From: a bacterium
GTDB lineage: Bacteria; Bacillota_I; Bacilli_A; RF39; UBA660
NCBI GenBank assembly: GCA_029012525.1
Contig: JAQXMG010000088.1
Coordinates: forward strand, 1 to 16,757
Length of the DNA: 16,757 nucleotides
Reading direction: 5' to 3'
Both the position numbers and the translations under genes were made by a program. Positions 1-6,445 of the stretch are shown piece after piece (positions within the stretch are counted from its first letter, which is position 1; each line of letters begins with the position of its first letter). The notes beneath the pieces were generated by a model, which worked only from the letters and a program-made list of their open reading frames with translations, had not been told where the DNA came from and did no database searches.

Positions 1-201
1 AAAAATGGAGTAGTTGTAACAGATAATATTAATTTTCATGGTCTTGTTAAACAAGAATTAACATCTATTGAAAGTAGAAATTTAAGAGGTCTTGTTAAAA
101 AAATAAAAAAATACATTAATTTCTTACAGAATAATTTAAAATATAAAACAACTTTTTATGAAATTGGCGATGGCGTATCAGTAACAGAAAAAAGAGGCTA
201 A
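1..201 (+). CDS. trmR: TrmR-type tRNA 5-hydroxyuridine O-methyltransferase, 3' end only
   Basis: An open frame enters from the left edge and ends with TAA at 199-201, giving the last 66 residues. The segment NGVVVTDNINFHG fits the conserved DN-x-x-x-x-G region of caffeoyl-CoA-type, SAM-dependent O-methyltransferases, where the aspartate helps bind the divalent metal. Two U32 genes follow after one base, as in the Bacillus subtilis yrrM-yrrN-yrrO order, so I read it as TrmR (YrrM). In B. subtilis TrmR methylates 5-hydroxyuridine at tRNA position 34 to 5-methoxyuridine. The SAM-binding N-terminal half is outside the window, so the assignment leans on synteny and this short motif. Confidence 0.75.
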   Translation, partial: KNGVVVTDNINFHGLVKQELTSIESRNLRGLVKKIKKYINFLQNNLKYKTTFYEIGDGVSVTEKRG

Positions 202-202
202 T

Positions 203-1063
203 ATGAAAATAGTTATAAAACCAAAAAATATCTATCAATTAAATAAATATCTAGAAATGAAAGCTGATGCTTTTATTTTTGGTATCAAAGATTTTTCCAT
301 AAATGCAACAAGTGTAGTCAATGTTAAAACATTAGTACACTTAAAAAAGAAATTGCCAAAGACTACAGAAATATTTGTATCAATAGATAAAAATATTTTT
401 AATAAAGACCTAAAAAAGTTGAAAAAAATATTAATAGAATTAGAAAAAATTAAAATAGATGGTATTTTATTTTATGATATTTCCCTTTTAAATCTAAGAG
501 ATAATTTAGAATTAAAAACACCATTTATTTGGAATCAAAATTTTTTCGTAGTGAATTATGAAACAATTAATTACTATAAAAATACACTTAATGTGGATTC
601 TTGTGTTTTATCAAATGAAATAACAAAAGAAGAAATAAAAGAAATATCTTCTAATACAAACTCAAATTTATTTATAAATGCTTTTGGTTATCAATTAATT
701 GCTTATTCTAAAAGAAAATTAATTACTAGTTACTTTAAAAGCATAAAAGGAGTTAATCTAAAACATGAGCATATTTTGAAACATAAAAATAGTATGTATA
801 TGATTAGAGAAGAAAAAAATGGGACAGCATTTATATCAGGAAAGATTTTAAATTATTTAAATGAAATAAAAGATTTTAAAAAGTATGGTGTAAATTATAT
901 TATTTTAGATGAAAATAATATTCCTAACAAAATATTTTTAAAAGTAATTAAGTGTTTTAGTAATAATTTAGAAAACAAAAAAAGTCATGATAAAATAGAG
1001 TTTTTACTTGATAATTTAAGTACAGGATTTTTATATAATAAGACAATATACAAGGTGAAGTAA
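203..1063 (+). CDS. trhP1: U32-family tRNA hydroxylation protein TrhP1 (YrrN-like)
   Basis: This 286-residue protein belongs to the peptidase U32 family by its N-terminal strand-helix pattern (KNIYQLNKYLEMKADAFIFG) and by a mid-protein segment related to the next gene. It is the small degenerate paralogue: the cysteine signature seen in the downstream gene (E-x-F-x2-G-A-M-C-x4-G-x-C) is replaced here by a cysteine-free stretch around residues 155-170. B. subtilis YrrN is likewise a shorter partner without the cysteines. TrhP1 and TrhP2 are known to be needed for prephenate-dependent 5-hydroxyuridine formation at tRNA position 34. ATG 203 lies one base after the trmR stop, with an AGAGG-type SD inside trmR, so translation is probably coupled. 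It is very lysine- and asparagine-rich and diverged, so the exact role is inferred from synteny. Confidence 0.75.
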   Translation: MKIVIKPKNIYQLNKYLEMKADAFIFGIKDFSINATSVVNVKTLVHLKKKLPKTTEIFVSIDKNIFNKDLKKLKKILIELEKIKIDGILFYDISLLNLRDNLELKTPFIWNQNFFVVNYETINYYKNTLNVDSCVLSNEITKEEIKEISSNTNSNLFINAFGYQLIAYSKRKLITSYFKSIKGVNLKHEHILKHKNSMYMIREEKNGTAFISGKILNYLNEIKDFKKYGVNYIILDENNIPNKIFLKVIKCFSNNLENKKSHDKIEFLLDNLSTGFLYNKTIYKVK

Positions 1064-1064
1064 T

Positions 1065-2246
1065 ATGGAAAAAATAGAACTTTTATCTCCAGCAGGTGAT
1101 TTAGAAAAATTAAAAATAGCTTTTCTTTATGGAGCTGATGCCTGTTATATTGGAGGATATGATTATAGTTTAAGAGCAAATGCAAACAATTTTTCAATTG
1201 AAGAAATAAAAGAGGCATGTTTATTCGCTCATAATTTAAATAAAAAAATATATGTTGTTTGTAATATTTTATTTCATAATGAAAATTTAGAAGGAATAGA
1301 TTCTTATTTAAAAGAATTAGAGAACTGTGGTGTTGATGCTGTTATTTTAAGTGACTTATTTTTAATAGAAAAAATAAAAAAAATTGCTCCAAAATTAAAG
1401 ATATTTTTAAGCACACAAGCATCAGTTACTAATACTTTAAGTGTAAATTACTATAAAAGTTTAGGAGTAGATAGAGTTGTTTTAGCAAGAGAATTAACGA
1501 AAGAAGAAATAAAAGAGATATCTTCTAATACAACTTGCGAACTTGAAGTTTTTTTACATGGTGCAATGTGTACTTGTTTTTCTGGAAGGTGTGTTTTATC
1601 AAATTATTTTACTAATAGAGATTCTAATCGTGGTGGCTGTGCTCAAGTGTGCCGTTTTTCATTTGATTTAGATAAAAAACGCAAAAAAAGTTTTTCAATA
1701 GCAACTAAAGACTTAAACTTAGCATATTATATAAAAGACTTAATTGAACTTAATATAACATCACTTAAAGTTGAAGGTAGAATGCGTAGTAATTATTATT
1801 TAGCAACAGTAAATAGTTGTTATCGTAATTTAATTGATGCATATTATAATAATAACTTAACTGATGAAGTAATTGAAAAAAATATAAATATTTTACAAAG
1901 GGTAGCAAATAGAGAATCAACAAGCCAATTTTTTAAAGGTTATGTAAATCATAAAGATCAATACTATACTGGTGGATTTGAACCATCAAATCAAGATTTT
2001 TTAGCACAAGTATTATCGTATGATAAAGAAAATCATATGGCTGTTGTTGAACAAAGAAATTACTTTAAAGTTGGGGACTGTGTTAATTTATTTGGACCAA
2101 ATAATGTTGAAGTTAATTTTACTATTGAAAAAATAATTGATAGTGATGGTAATAATAAAGATATCGCTAATCACCCTAAAGAAGTGTTAAAAATTAATGT
2201 TCCAATTGAAGTTTCAAAAGATTTTATGATAAGAATTAAAGTATAA
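1065..2246 (+). CDS. trhP2: U32-family tRNA hydroxylase subunit TrhP2 (YrrO-like)
   Basis: The 393-residue product starts with the U32 hallmark ELLSPAGDLEKLKIAFLYGA and YSLRANANNF. It contains the complete U32 signature E-x-F-x2-G-A-M-C-x4-G-x-C-x-L-S at residues 161-179. Cysteines 169, 176, 192 and 196 are the expected conserved set (Cys171 is extra), which in the TrhP/RlhA branch is tied to an iron-sulfur cluster. A C-terminal beta-rich segment (about 310-393, GDCVNLFGPNN, MIRIKV) fits the U32 C-terminal domain. With TrhP1 it is expected to convert tRNA U34 to 5-hydroxyuridine, the substrate of TrmR. ATG 1065 follows the upstream TAA by one base. No terminator separates the three genes, so they form one operon. 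It is slightly shorter than B. subtilis YrrO (about 420). Peptidase activity should not be assumed. Confidence 0.87.
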   Translation: MEKIELLSPAGDLEKLKIAFLYGADACYIGGYDYSLRANANNFSIEEIKEACLFAHNLNKKIYVVCNILFHNENLEGIDSYLKELENCGVDAVILSDLFLIEKIKKIAPKLKIFLSTQASVTNTLSVNYYKSLGVDRVVLARELTKEEIKEISSNTTCELEVFLHGAMCTCFSGRCVLSNYFTNRDSNRGGCAQVCRFSFDLDKKRKKSFSIATKDLNLAYYIKDLIELNITSLKVEGRMRSNYYLATVNSCYRNLIDAYYNNNLTDEVIEKNINILQRVANRESTSQFFKGYVNHKDQYYTGGFEPSNQDFLAQVLSYDKENHMAVVEQRNYFKVGDCVNLFGPNNVEVNFTIEKIIDSDGNNKDIANHPKEVLKINVPIEVSKDFMIRIKV

Positions 2247-2269
2247 AATTACCCAAATTTTTGAAATGC

Positions 2270-2298
2270 TTGACAAAATCAAAAAAAAAGTGTATTCT
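2270..2298 (+). promoter_or_regulatory. Consensus sigma-A promoter of greA
   Basis: TTGACA (2270-2275) and TATTCT (2293-2298) are separated by exactly 17 bases. The likely start point is near 2305, giving a roughly 30-nt untranslated leader. It overlaps a longer in-frame extension of greA that would start at 2266, which argues against that upstream start. It makes greA independent of the trmR-trhP operon, although read-through is possible because no terminator lies between. Confidence 0.85.
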
Positions 2299-2334
2299 TT
2301 ACAAGTATGTAATAGTTTATATGGAGGTTTTTAT

Positions 2335-2808
2335 ATGAGCGGAAAAAAAGAAATCTTTCTTACTAAAGAAGGATATGATGAAGTAGTACAAGAATTAGAG
2401 GACTTAATTAACGTTAAACGTCCTGCAAACATAGAAGCAATAAAAGAAGCAAGAGCATTAGGAGATTTATCTGAAAATGCTGATTATGATGCTGCTAGAA
2501 ATGAACAAGCAGAGCTTGAAGCTAAGATAAAAAAATTACAAGCTATTGTTGATAATGTTACAATTATCGATGAAGTTTCAAATGATAAAATTGGAGTTGG
2601 AAATACAGTTAAGATTTCTTATGTTGATGATCCAGAAGAAGAAGATCAATATAAAATCGTAGGAAGTCAAGAAGCTGATCCATTTGAAAGTAAAATATCA
2701 AATGAATCTCCAATTGCTAAAGCTCTTTTAGGTCATAAAGTAGGAGATACAGTAAGTGTTGAAAGTCCTAATGGAAGCTATGAAATAAAAGTAATAGAAA
2801 TAAATTAA
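2335..2808 (+). CDS. greA: Transcript cleavage/elongation factor GreA
   Basis: From ATG 2335 the product is 157 residues, the normal GreA length. It begins with the family motif K-x-x-x-L-T-x-E-G-Y-x-x-x-x-x-E-L-x-x-L. The antiparallel coiled coil follows (about residues 10-75), whose tip loop LGDLSENADYDAARNEQ carries the acidic Asp/Glu residues that enter the RNA polymerase secondary channel. The C-terminal FKBP-like domain contains EADPFESKISNESPIAKALLGHKVGD. GreA restarts backtracked polymerase by stimulating transcript cleavage. GGAGG at 2323-2327 sits seven bases before ATG 2335. The frame extends upstream to an ATG at 2266, but that part overlaps a consensus promoter and lacks GreA homology. 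In B. subtilis udk lies between yrrO and greA; it is absent here. Confidence 0.96.
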   Translation: MSGKKEIFLTKEGYDEVVQELEDLINVKRPANIEAIKEARALGDLSENADYDAARNEQAELEAKIKKLQAIVDNVTIIDEVSNDKIGVGNTVKISYVDDPEEEDQYKIVGSQEADPFESKISNESPIAKALLGHKVGDTVSVESPNGSYEIKVIEIN

Positions 2809-2829
2809 TTCACATTTTGTGAATTTTTT
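2807..2829 (+). terminator. Intrinsic terminator of greA
   Basis: The greA stop codon opens an inverted repeat: AATTCAC (2807-2813), loop ATTTT, GTGAATT (2819-2825), running into six T residues (2824-2829). It is short but correctly placed with a U tract. Confidence 0.8.
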
Positions 2830-2863
2830 GTTACAGTTAAGTCAATAAGATAGATAATTTGAA

Positions 2864-2913
2864 GTGATACAATAAAAGTAGACAACCACCAAAAAAGGTA
2901 AATGTCTACTTTT
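2864..2913. terminator. Strong bidirectional hairpin preceded by an extended -10-like box
   Basis: AAAAGTAGACA (2874-2884) pairs perfectly with TGTCTACTTTT (2903-2913). An additional ACC/GGT pair (2885-2887 with 2897-2899) sits inside. Because the arm starts with A4 and ends with T-rich sequence, it could terminate on both strands, isolating greA from the surface locus. Directly upstream, TG-A-TACAAT (2865-2873) looks like an extended -10 element. If used, transcription would begin inside the stem, so the hairpin rather than the promoter is the safer call. Confidence 0.65.
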
Positions 2914-2915
2914 TC

Positions 2916-3380
2916 TATGTTAAAAAAATATAAAAGAAATGTATAACATTCAAGAATTAAATGTAACAATTATAAACTAGAAAAATAATTTAAACAATGA
3001 TAATAATTATTAGTTATATATTAAATAAGTCATGATTAGTCACAAATTAAAATAGATAGTAACTCTAATTATGTATTTTGCTTATTATATAAAAAAAATT
3101 CGTAATATTATTAATTAAACATAAATCTTAAGAAACTACAAATAAAATCAATTTTATATCTATATTTAAAGAAGTCATTGTCAAAGATTCTATTAAATTA
3201 TATAGCAAATAATTATAATAAAGAGAAGATAAAATAAAACAAAAACTAAGAAAAAATTTAAAATGAAGAAGTATAAAATAATTATTTGATGAAAAATAAT
3301 AGATAACTTAAAGAGTTAAAGAAAACTCACTAATTTTTTGATTTCAAAAATGAACAATAAAAGAAAATCGACAAAATTCT
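2916..3380. other. Gene-free AT-rich spacer
   Basis: About 465 bases without a credible reading frame on either strand; stops are frequent in all frames and no SD-plus-start pair was found. The only structure I see is a short dyad TTTTTGA-TT-TCAAAAA at 3335-3350, about 65 bases upstream of the -10 box of the surface operon, which could be a regulator site or chance in such AT-rich DNA. No tRNA, IS end or direct-repeat array is visible. Confidence 0.6.
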
Positions 3381-3384
3381 ACAA

Positions 3385-3419
3385 AAACTATTTATTTTTT
3401 GAAAAAAATAGTTTATAAT
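3385..3419 (+). promoter_or_regulatory. Promoter of the surface-fibre operon with overlapping dyad
   Basis: TATAAT (3414-3419) is a perfect -10 box. At 17-base spacing the -35 position is TTTATT (3391-3396), a poor match. An inverted repeat, AAACTATTT (3385-3393) and AAATAGTTT (3406-3414), covers the -35 region and the first base of the -10. This is the layout of an operator for a repressor, or an activator site compensating for the weak -35. The transcript would begin near 3426 and run through the structured leader. Confidence 0.6.
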
Positions 3420-3425
3420 TCTTAT

Positions 3426-3582
3426 TGTAGAATAAAGTAGTGAGGAATAACCTTATTAATTTATTATTCTGCCTTATGCGTACTAGTTATTAGTATGCAT
3501 GATTTTCAGCCTAATACTACTGGGGACAAGTATTAAGCTTTAATGATGTTCCCAATGGTAAAAGGTAAGGAGGTGAAAAAAG
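3426..3582 (+). promoter_or_regulatory. Structured 5' leader with pseudoknot, candidate cis-regulatory RNA
   Basis: The roughly 155-nt untranslated leader folds by eye into several helices. P1: AGG+AATAA (3443-3450) with TTATT (3464-3468) and CCT (3472-3474), leaving a CTG bulge. P2: ATGCGTACTA (3476-3485) with TAGTATGCAT (3491-3500), ten pairs including one G-U, loop GTTAT. P3: TAATACT (3512-3518) with AGTATTA (3529-3535), extendable past a C-A mismatch by AGC (3508-3510) and GCT (3537-3539). Pseudoknot: TGGGGACA in the P3 loop (3521-3528) with TGTTCCCA (3547-3554), eight pairs including one G-U. A near-perfect SD, AAGGAGGTG (3567-3575), follows 12 bases later. TAAGG of the SD region (3566-3570) is complementary to CCTTA at 3451-3455 and 3472-3476. 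It matches no riboswitch consensus I can recall; I specifically saw neither c-di-GMP-I (GEMM) nor c-di-GMP-II core motifs. Confidence 0.7.
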
Positions 3583-4083
3583 ATGAAAAATAAAAAATCA
3601 CTTCTAGGATTATGTTTGTTAGTATTAGTGTTAGTACTAGGTGTAGGTTATGCTGTTGTTAGTAGCGTTAATTTAGATATTACTGGTACTGCTAAAGTTA
3701 AGAGTTCTGATTTAAAAGTATCTTTTAATGGTGTTACTAATGTATCTTCTGCTGATAAAGTATCTGCTAATGCTACTGATGGAAGTCTTAGCGCTACTAT
3801 TGCAGTAACAGATTTAACTTTAAATGAATCAGTAACGGCAACTTATACAATTAAAAATGAAGAAACTGATGTTAATGCAGAAGTAATAAAAGCTTCAATT
3901 GTAAATAATAAACCAGATTACTTTGAAGTAACTACAGATGTAGATAGTTCACCTAAAACAATTAATGCTGGCGGTACTACAACTGTTACAGTAACAGTTA
4001 AATTAGTTCAAACTCCAGTAGCAGATACTGATTCTACTGCTAATATTACTGTTAATTTAACTGCATCACCAGTACAACCATAG
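3583..4083 (+). CDS. TasA/CalY-like secreted fibre subunit with SipW-type signal
   Basis: This 166-residue protein has a short basic N-terminus, a hydrophobic core LCLLVLVLVLGVGYA (about 10-24) and the continuation VxSVxLxIxGxA (to residue 37), which recurs in the larger protein at 6446. This resembles SipW-dependent signal peptides of TasA/camelysin-type proteins; cleavage near residue 24 is inferred. The mature part is a Thr/Val/Asn/Ser-rich, cysteine-free beta-type domain with few aromatics and ends in NLTASPVQP without an LPXTG anchor. A near-perfect SD, its place first in the operon and a structured leader suggest the abundant major subunit. The next gene encodes a matching signal peptidase. 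I cannot place it in a specific family by sequence alone; TasA-like here means class of signal, size and synteny. No terminator separates it from the next gene. Confidence 0.7.
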   Translation: MKNKKSLLGLCLLVLVLVLGVGYAVVSSVNLDITGTAKVKSSDLKVSFNGVTNVSSADKVSANATDGSLSATIAVTDLTLNESVTATYTIKNEETDVNAEVIKASIVNNKPDYFEVTTDVDSSPKTINAGGTTTVTVTVKLVQTPVADTDSTANITVNLTASPVQP

Positions 4084-4119
4084 TTTGTTTGATGGAAAGT
4101 AGGCAAAGAGAGGGGAAAT

Positions 4120-5265
4120 ATGAAAAAAGATAAATTTAAGATTTATATTTTAGAACTATTACTAATTGTTATTCTCTTCTTTGCTCTCTTTGCACCAAGT
4201 ATTTTTACAAGAAGTGTTTTAGCGGTTATCATGTTTGTTTATATGATAATTACATCTTTATTTTTAAAAAAGAGAAAGATTAATTCGATTTATAAAAAAC
4301 AGGTAACAATTTTAATGATCGTATTTGCAGGAATATATTTAGTTTTATTTTATTTGATGGGATTATATTTTGGATTTGAAAAATCTAAAATTGTACTATC
4401 TATTTGGTCAATTTTTAGGTTTATTATTCCACTTTCTATTATTATTTTCTCATCTGAAATAATAAGAAAAGTATTTTTGGCACAAGAAAATGTAATTCAC
4501 ATTAAGTCTTGGATTATTAATCTTTCACAAATACTTACTTATATTGCTATGGTTTTAGTTGATTTGGTTATTTATACAGGTATTTATGATTTAACTAATC
4601 TAGATGATTTTTTAATGGCTCTTGGTTTTGTATTATTTGCATCATTGTCTTGTAATTTACTTTATAACTATATTTCAATTAGATACAATGCTAAAGGTAT
4701 TATTATTTATAGATTAATTACAATTCTGTATGTATATATTATACCAATAGTACCAGACGTATATATATTCTTTAAGTCTTTTTTAAGAATGTTATATCCA
4801 TATTTAATATATATTGTGTTAGAAAAGTTATATTCTAAAAACGATTTTACAATTTCTTATATTGATAAGAGAAAAGAAATTTTTGGCAATACGTTTTTAC
4901 TTATTGCAATGACCTTACTAATTATGTTGATTTCTTGTCAGTTTAGATATGGGATTTTAGTAATTGGATCTAGGAGTATGACTGGTACTATTAATAAGGG
5001 AGATGCAGTTATTTCTGAAAAATATGATAATCAAAAAATTAAAAAAGGACAAGTAATTATCTTTAATTACAATGGAGTTCAAACTGTACATAGAGTAGTA
5101 GAAATAAAAAATGTAAATGGAGTATATAGATATTATACAAAAGGCGATGCCAATAAAAATATGGATGATGGCTATATTACTGAAAATGAAATATATGCTT
5201 TAGTAAAACTTAAGATTAAATATATAGGTTATCCTACTTTATGGATAAGGGAATTATTTTCATAA
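4120..5265 (+). CDS. sipW: SipW-type signal peptidase I with large polytopic N-terminal domain
   Basis: This 381-residue membrane protein has two parts. Residues about 8-275 form roughly eight hydrophobic segments. Residues about 278-381 are a compact signal peptidase I domain of the ER/SipW type: SRSMTGTI supplies the nucleophile Ser286, TVHRVVEI supplies His324 instead of the usual bacterial lysine, and KGDANKNMDD (341-350) supplies the aspartates expected for the Ser-His-Asp arrangement. Its predicted job is cleavage of the atypical signal peptides of the two secreted proteins encoded on either side. B. subtilis SipW is about 190 residues, so the extra N-terminal domain doubles the size; its role is unknown. 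ATG 4120 follows GAGAGGGG. It is co-oriented and close to both neighbours, consistent with one operon. Confidence 0.85.
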   Translation: MKKDKFKIYILELLLIVILFFALFAPSIFTRSVLAVIMFVYMIITSLFLKKRKINSIYKKQVTILMIVFAGIYLVLFYLMGLYFGFEKSKIVLSIWSIFRFIIPLSIIIFSSEIIRKVFLAQENVIHIKSWIINLSQILTYIAMVLVDLVIYTGIYDLTNLDDFLMALGFVLFASLSCNLLYNYISIRYNAKGIIIYRLITILYVYIIPIVPDVYIFFKSFLRMLYPYLIYIVLEKLYSKNDFTISYIDKRKEIFGNTFLLIAMTLLIMLISCQFRYGILVIGSRSMTGTINKGDAVISEKYDNQKIKKGQVIIFNYNGVQTVHRVVEIKNVNGVYRYYTKGDANKNMDDGYITENEIYALVKLKIKYIGYPTLWIRELFS

Positions 5266-5284
5266 AATAGAGAGGAGGTAAAGT

Positions 5285-6403
5285 ATGAAGAAGAATCAAG
5301 TAAATGAAATATTAGTTAATCAAACAAAAAGACGAAATACTGTTTTGACTTTTATGTTTATTATTGTCATAGTTTTTATTATTACTTTATCTTTTTTTAC
5401 TATATATTTTAATAAAAATAAGAAACAATATGTTAGTTATAATGAATCTAGTGAAATTGATTATAAAGTTTTTTTAAAGGATAATGATTTCTTTGAAGAA
5501 GATTATCTACCAGAGGAAAAGCAATATATCGCTAGTTTAATCGATTATATTAAAGCAAACTTTAAATATAAGTTATCTTTAAAAGAAAAAATGGTAGAGT
5601 ACAAGTATTCTTACCGAATAGAAGCAGATGTTTTTGTTAAAGAAAAGGGAACTAATAATTCACTTTATACTACTAATAAAGTATTACTAAATGATAAGGA
5701 GATTGCAACTAGTATAAATGAAGTAATTATAGATGAAAATATTGATATTGATTATAATTATTACAATAACTTAATAAAAAACTTTATTAATATCTATGGC
5801 TTAGATAATACTGAAAGTATTTTAACTATTAATATGTATGTTAATGTTATTGGCTCTTGTGAAGAATTTGAAGATAATAAAGAACAAGAATCAGTAATTA
5901 GTTTATCAATTCCACTTACAACAAAAACAATGGCAATTGAAATTAGTAATGATTTAATTAACAGTGAAAATAATGTGATGCTATGTGAAAGTAGTAATTC
6001 CTATAATTTTGTATTTATAATATTTGGCTTTATATTTGGAATTATTGATTTAGTATTAATTGTATTTATAGTTAGATATGTAATAAAAACTAGAACAGCC
6101 GAGAATATTTATGAAAGAGAATTAAAGAAGATACTAAATAATTATAGTTCTTACATTCAGACGCTTGGCTGTGAATTTGACTTTAAAAATTATCAATTAT
6201 TAAAGGTAGGTACCTTTACTGATATGTTAGAAATTAGAGATACGATAAAGCAACCAATACTTATGAGAGAAAATGAAGAAAAAACGGGGGCATATTTTGT
6301 TATACCTAGTAGTACAAAAATATTATATGTATATAGATTAAAAGTTAGTGATATAAAAAAAGAAATTCAAAAAGAAAAGATGAAAGATTTAGAAGATTTT
6401 TAG
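5285..6403 (+). CDS. DUF5305-like bitopic membrane protein of the surface locus
   Basis: The 372-residue protein has a TM segment at about 19-42, an extracytoplasmic region of about 200 residues, a second TM at about 243-267, and a cytoplasmic tail to 372. The tail pattern (ILNNYSSYIQTLGCEF, then VGTFTDMLEIRDTIKQPILMRE, then TKILYVYRL) fits what I recall of DUF5305, a family often next to SipW-like peptidases in bacteria and archaea. Within the outer region YKYSYRIEADVFVKEKGT is also typical. The likely role is a membrane assembly or anchoring factor for the secreted fibre; this is inference from context. GAGGAGGTAAAGT immediately before ATG 5285 is a strong SD. It starts 19 bases after the sipW stop, so it is co-transcribed. 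Confidence 0.6.
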   Translation: MKKNQVNEILVNQTKRRNTVLTFMFIIVIVFIITLSFFTIYFNKNKKQYVSYNESSEIDYKVFLKDNDFFEEDYLPEEKQYIASLIDYIKANFKYKLSLKEKMVEYKYSYRIEADVFVKEKGTNNSLYTTNKVLLNDKEIATSINEVIIDENIDIDYNYYNNLIKNFINIYGLDNTESILTINMYVNVIGSCEEFEDNKEQESVISLSIPLTTKTMAIEISNDLINSENNVMLCESSNSYNFVFIIFGFIFGIIDLVLIVFIVRYVIKTRTAENIYERELKKILNNYSSYIQTLGCEFDFKNYQLLKVGTFTDMLEIRDTIKQPILMRENEEKTGAYFVIPSSTKILYVYRLKVSDIKKEIQKEKMKDLEDF

Positions 6404-6427
6404 AAATTTCTTTTGAATCTTTTTTTA
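6383..6427 (+). terminator. Weak internal terminator or attenuator inside the surface operon
   Basis: AAAGATT (6383-6389) or AAGATT (6393-6398) can pair with AATCTTT (6416-6422), followed by a run of T to 6426. The hairpin overlaps the stop of the DUF5305-like gene and sits just before the large secreted protein gene. AU-only pairing makes it a partial terminator at best, which could lower expression of the downstream gene relative to the fibre subunit. Confidence 0.4.
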
Positions 6428-6445
6428 TAGATATGAGGTATTTAG

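Noticed and set aside
2266..2334. Upstream in-frame extension of greA from ATG 2266
   Set aside because: It overlaps a consensus -35/-10 pair, lacks an SD, and shows no GreA similarity; ATG 2335 has GGAGG and gives the standard 157 residues.
2916..3380. CRISPR array or insertion-sequence remnant in the spacer
   Set aside because: I found no regularly spaced repeats, terminal inverted repeats or transposase-like frames; the region is simply AT-rich.
3426..3582. c-di-GMP-I (GEMM), c-di-GMP-II, T-box or cobalamin riboswitch in the fibre-operon leader
   Set aside because: None of the conserved cores I remember for these classes is present, although the general layout with a pseudoknot before an SD is riboswitch-like.
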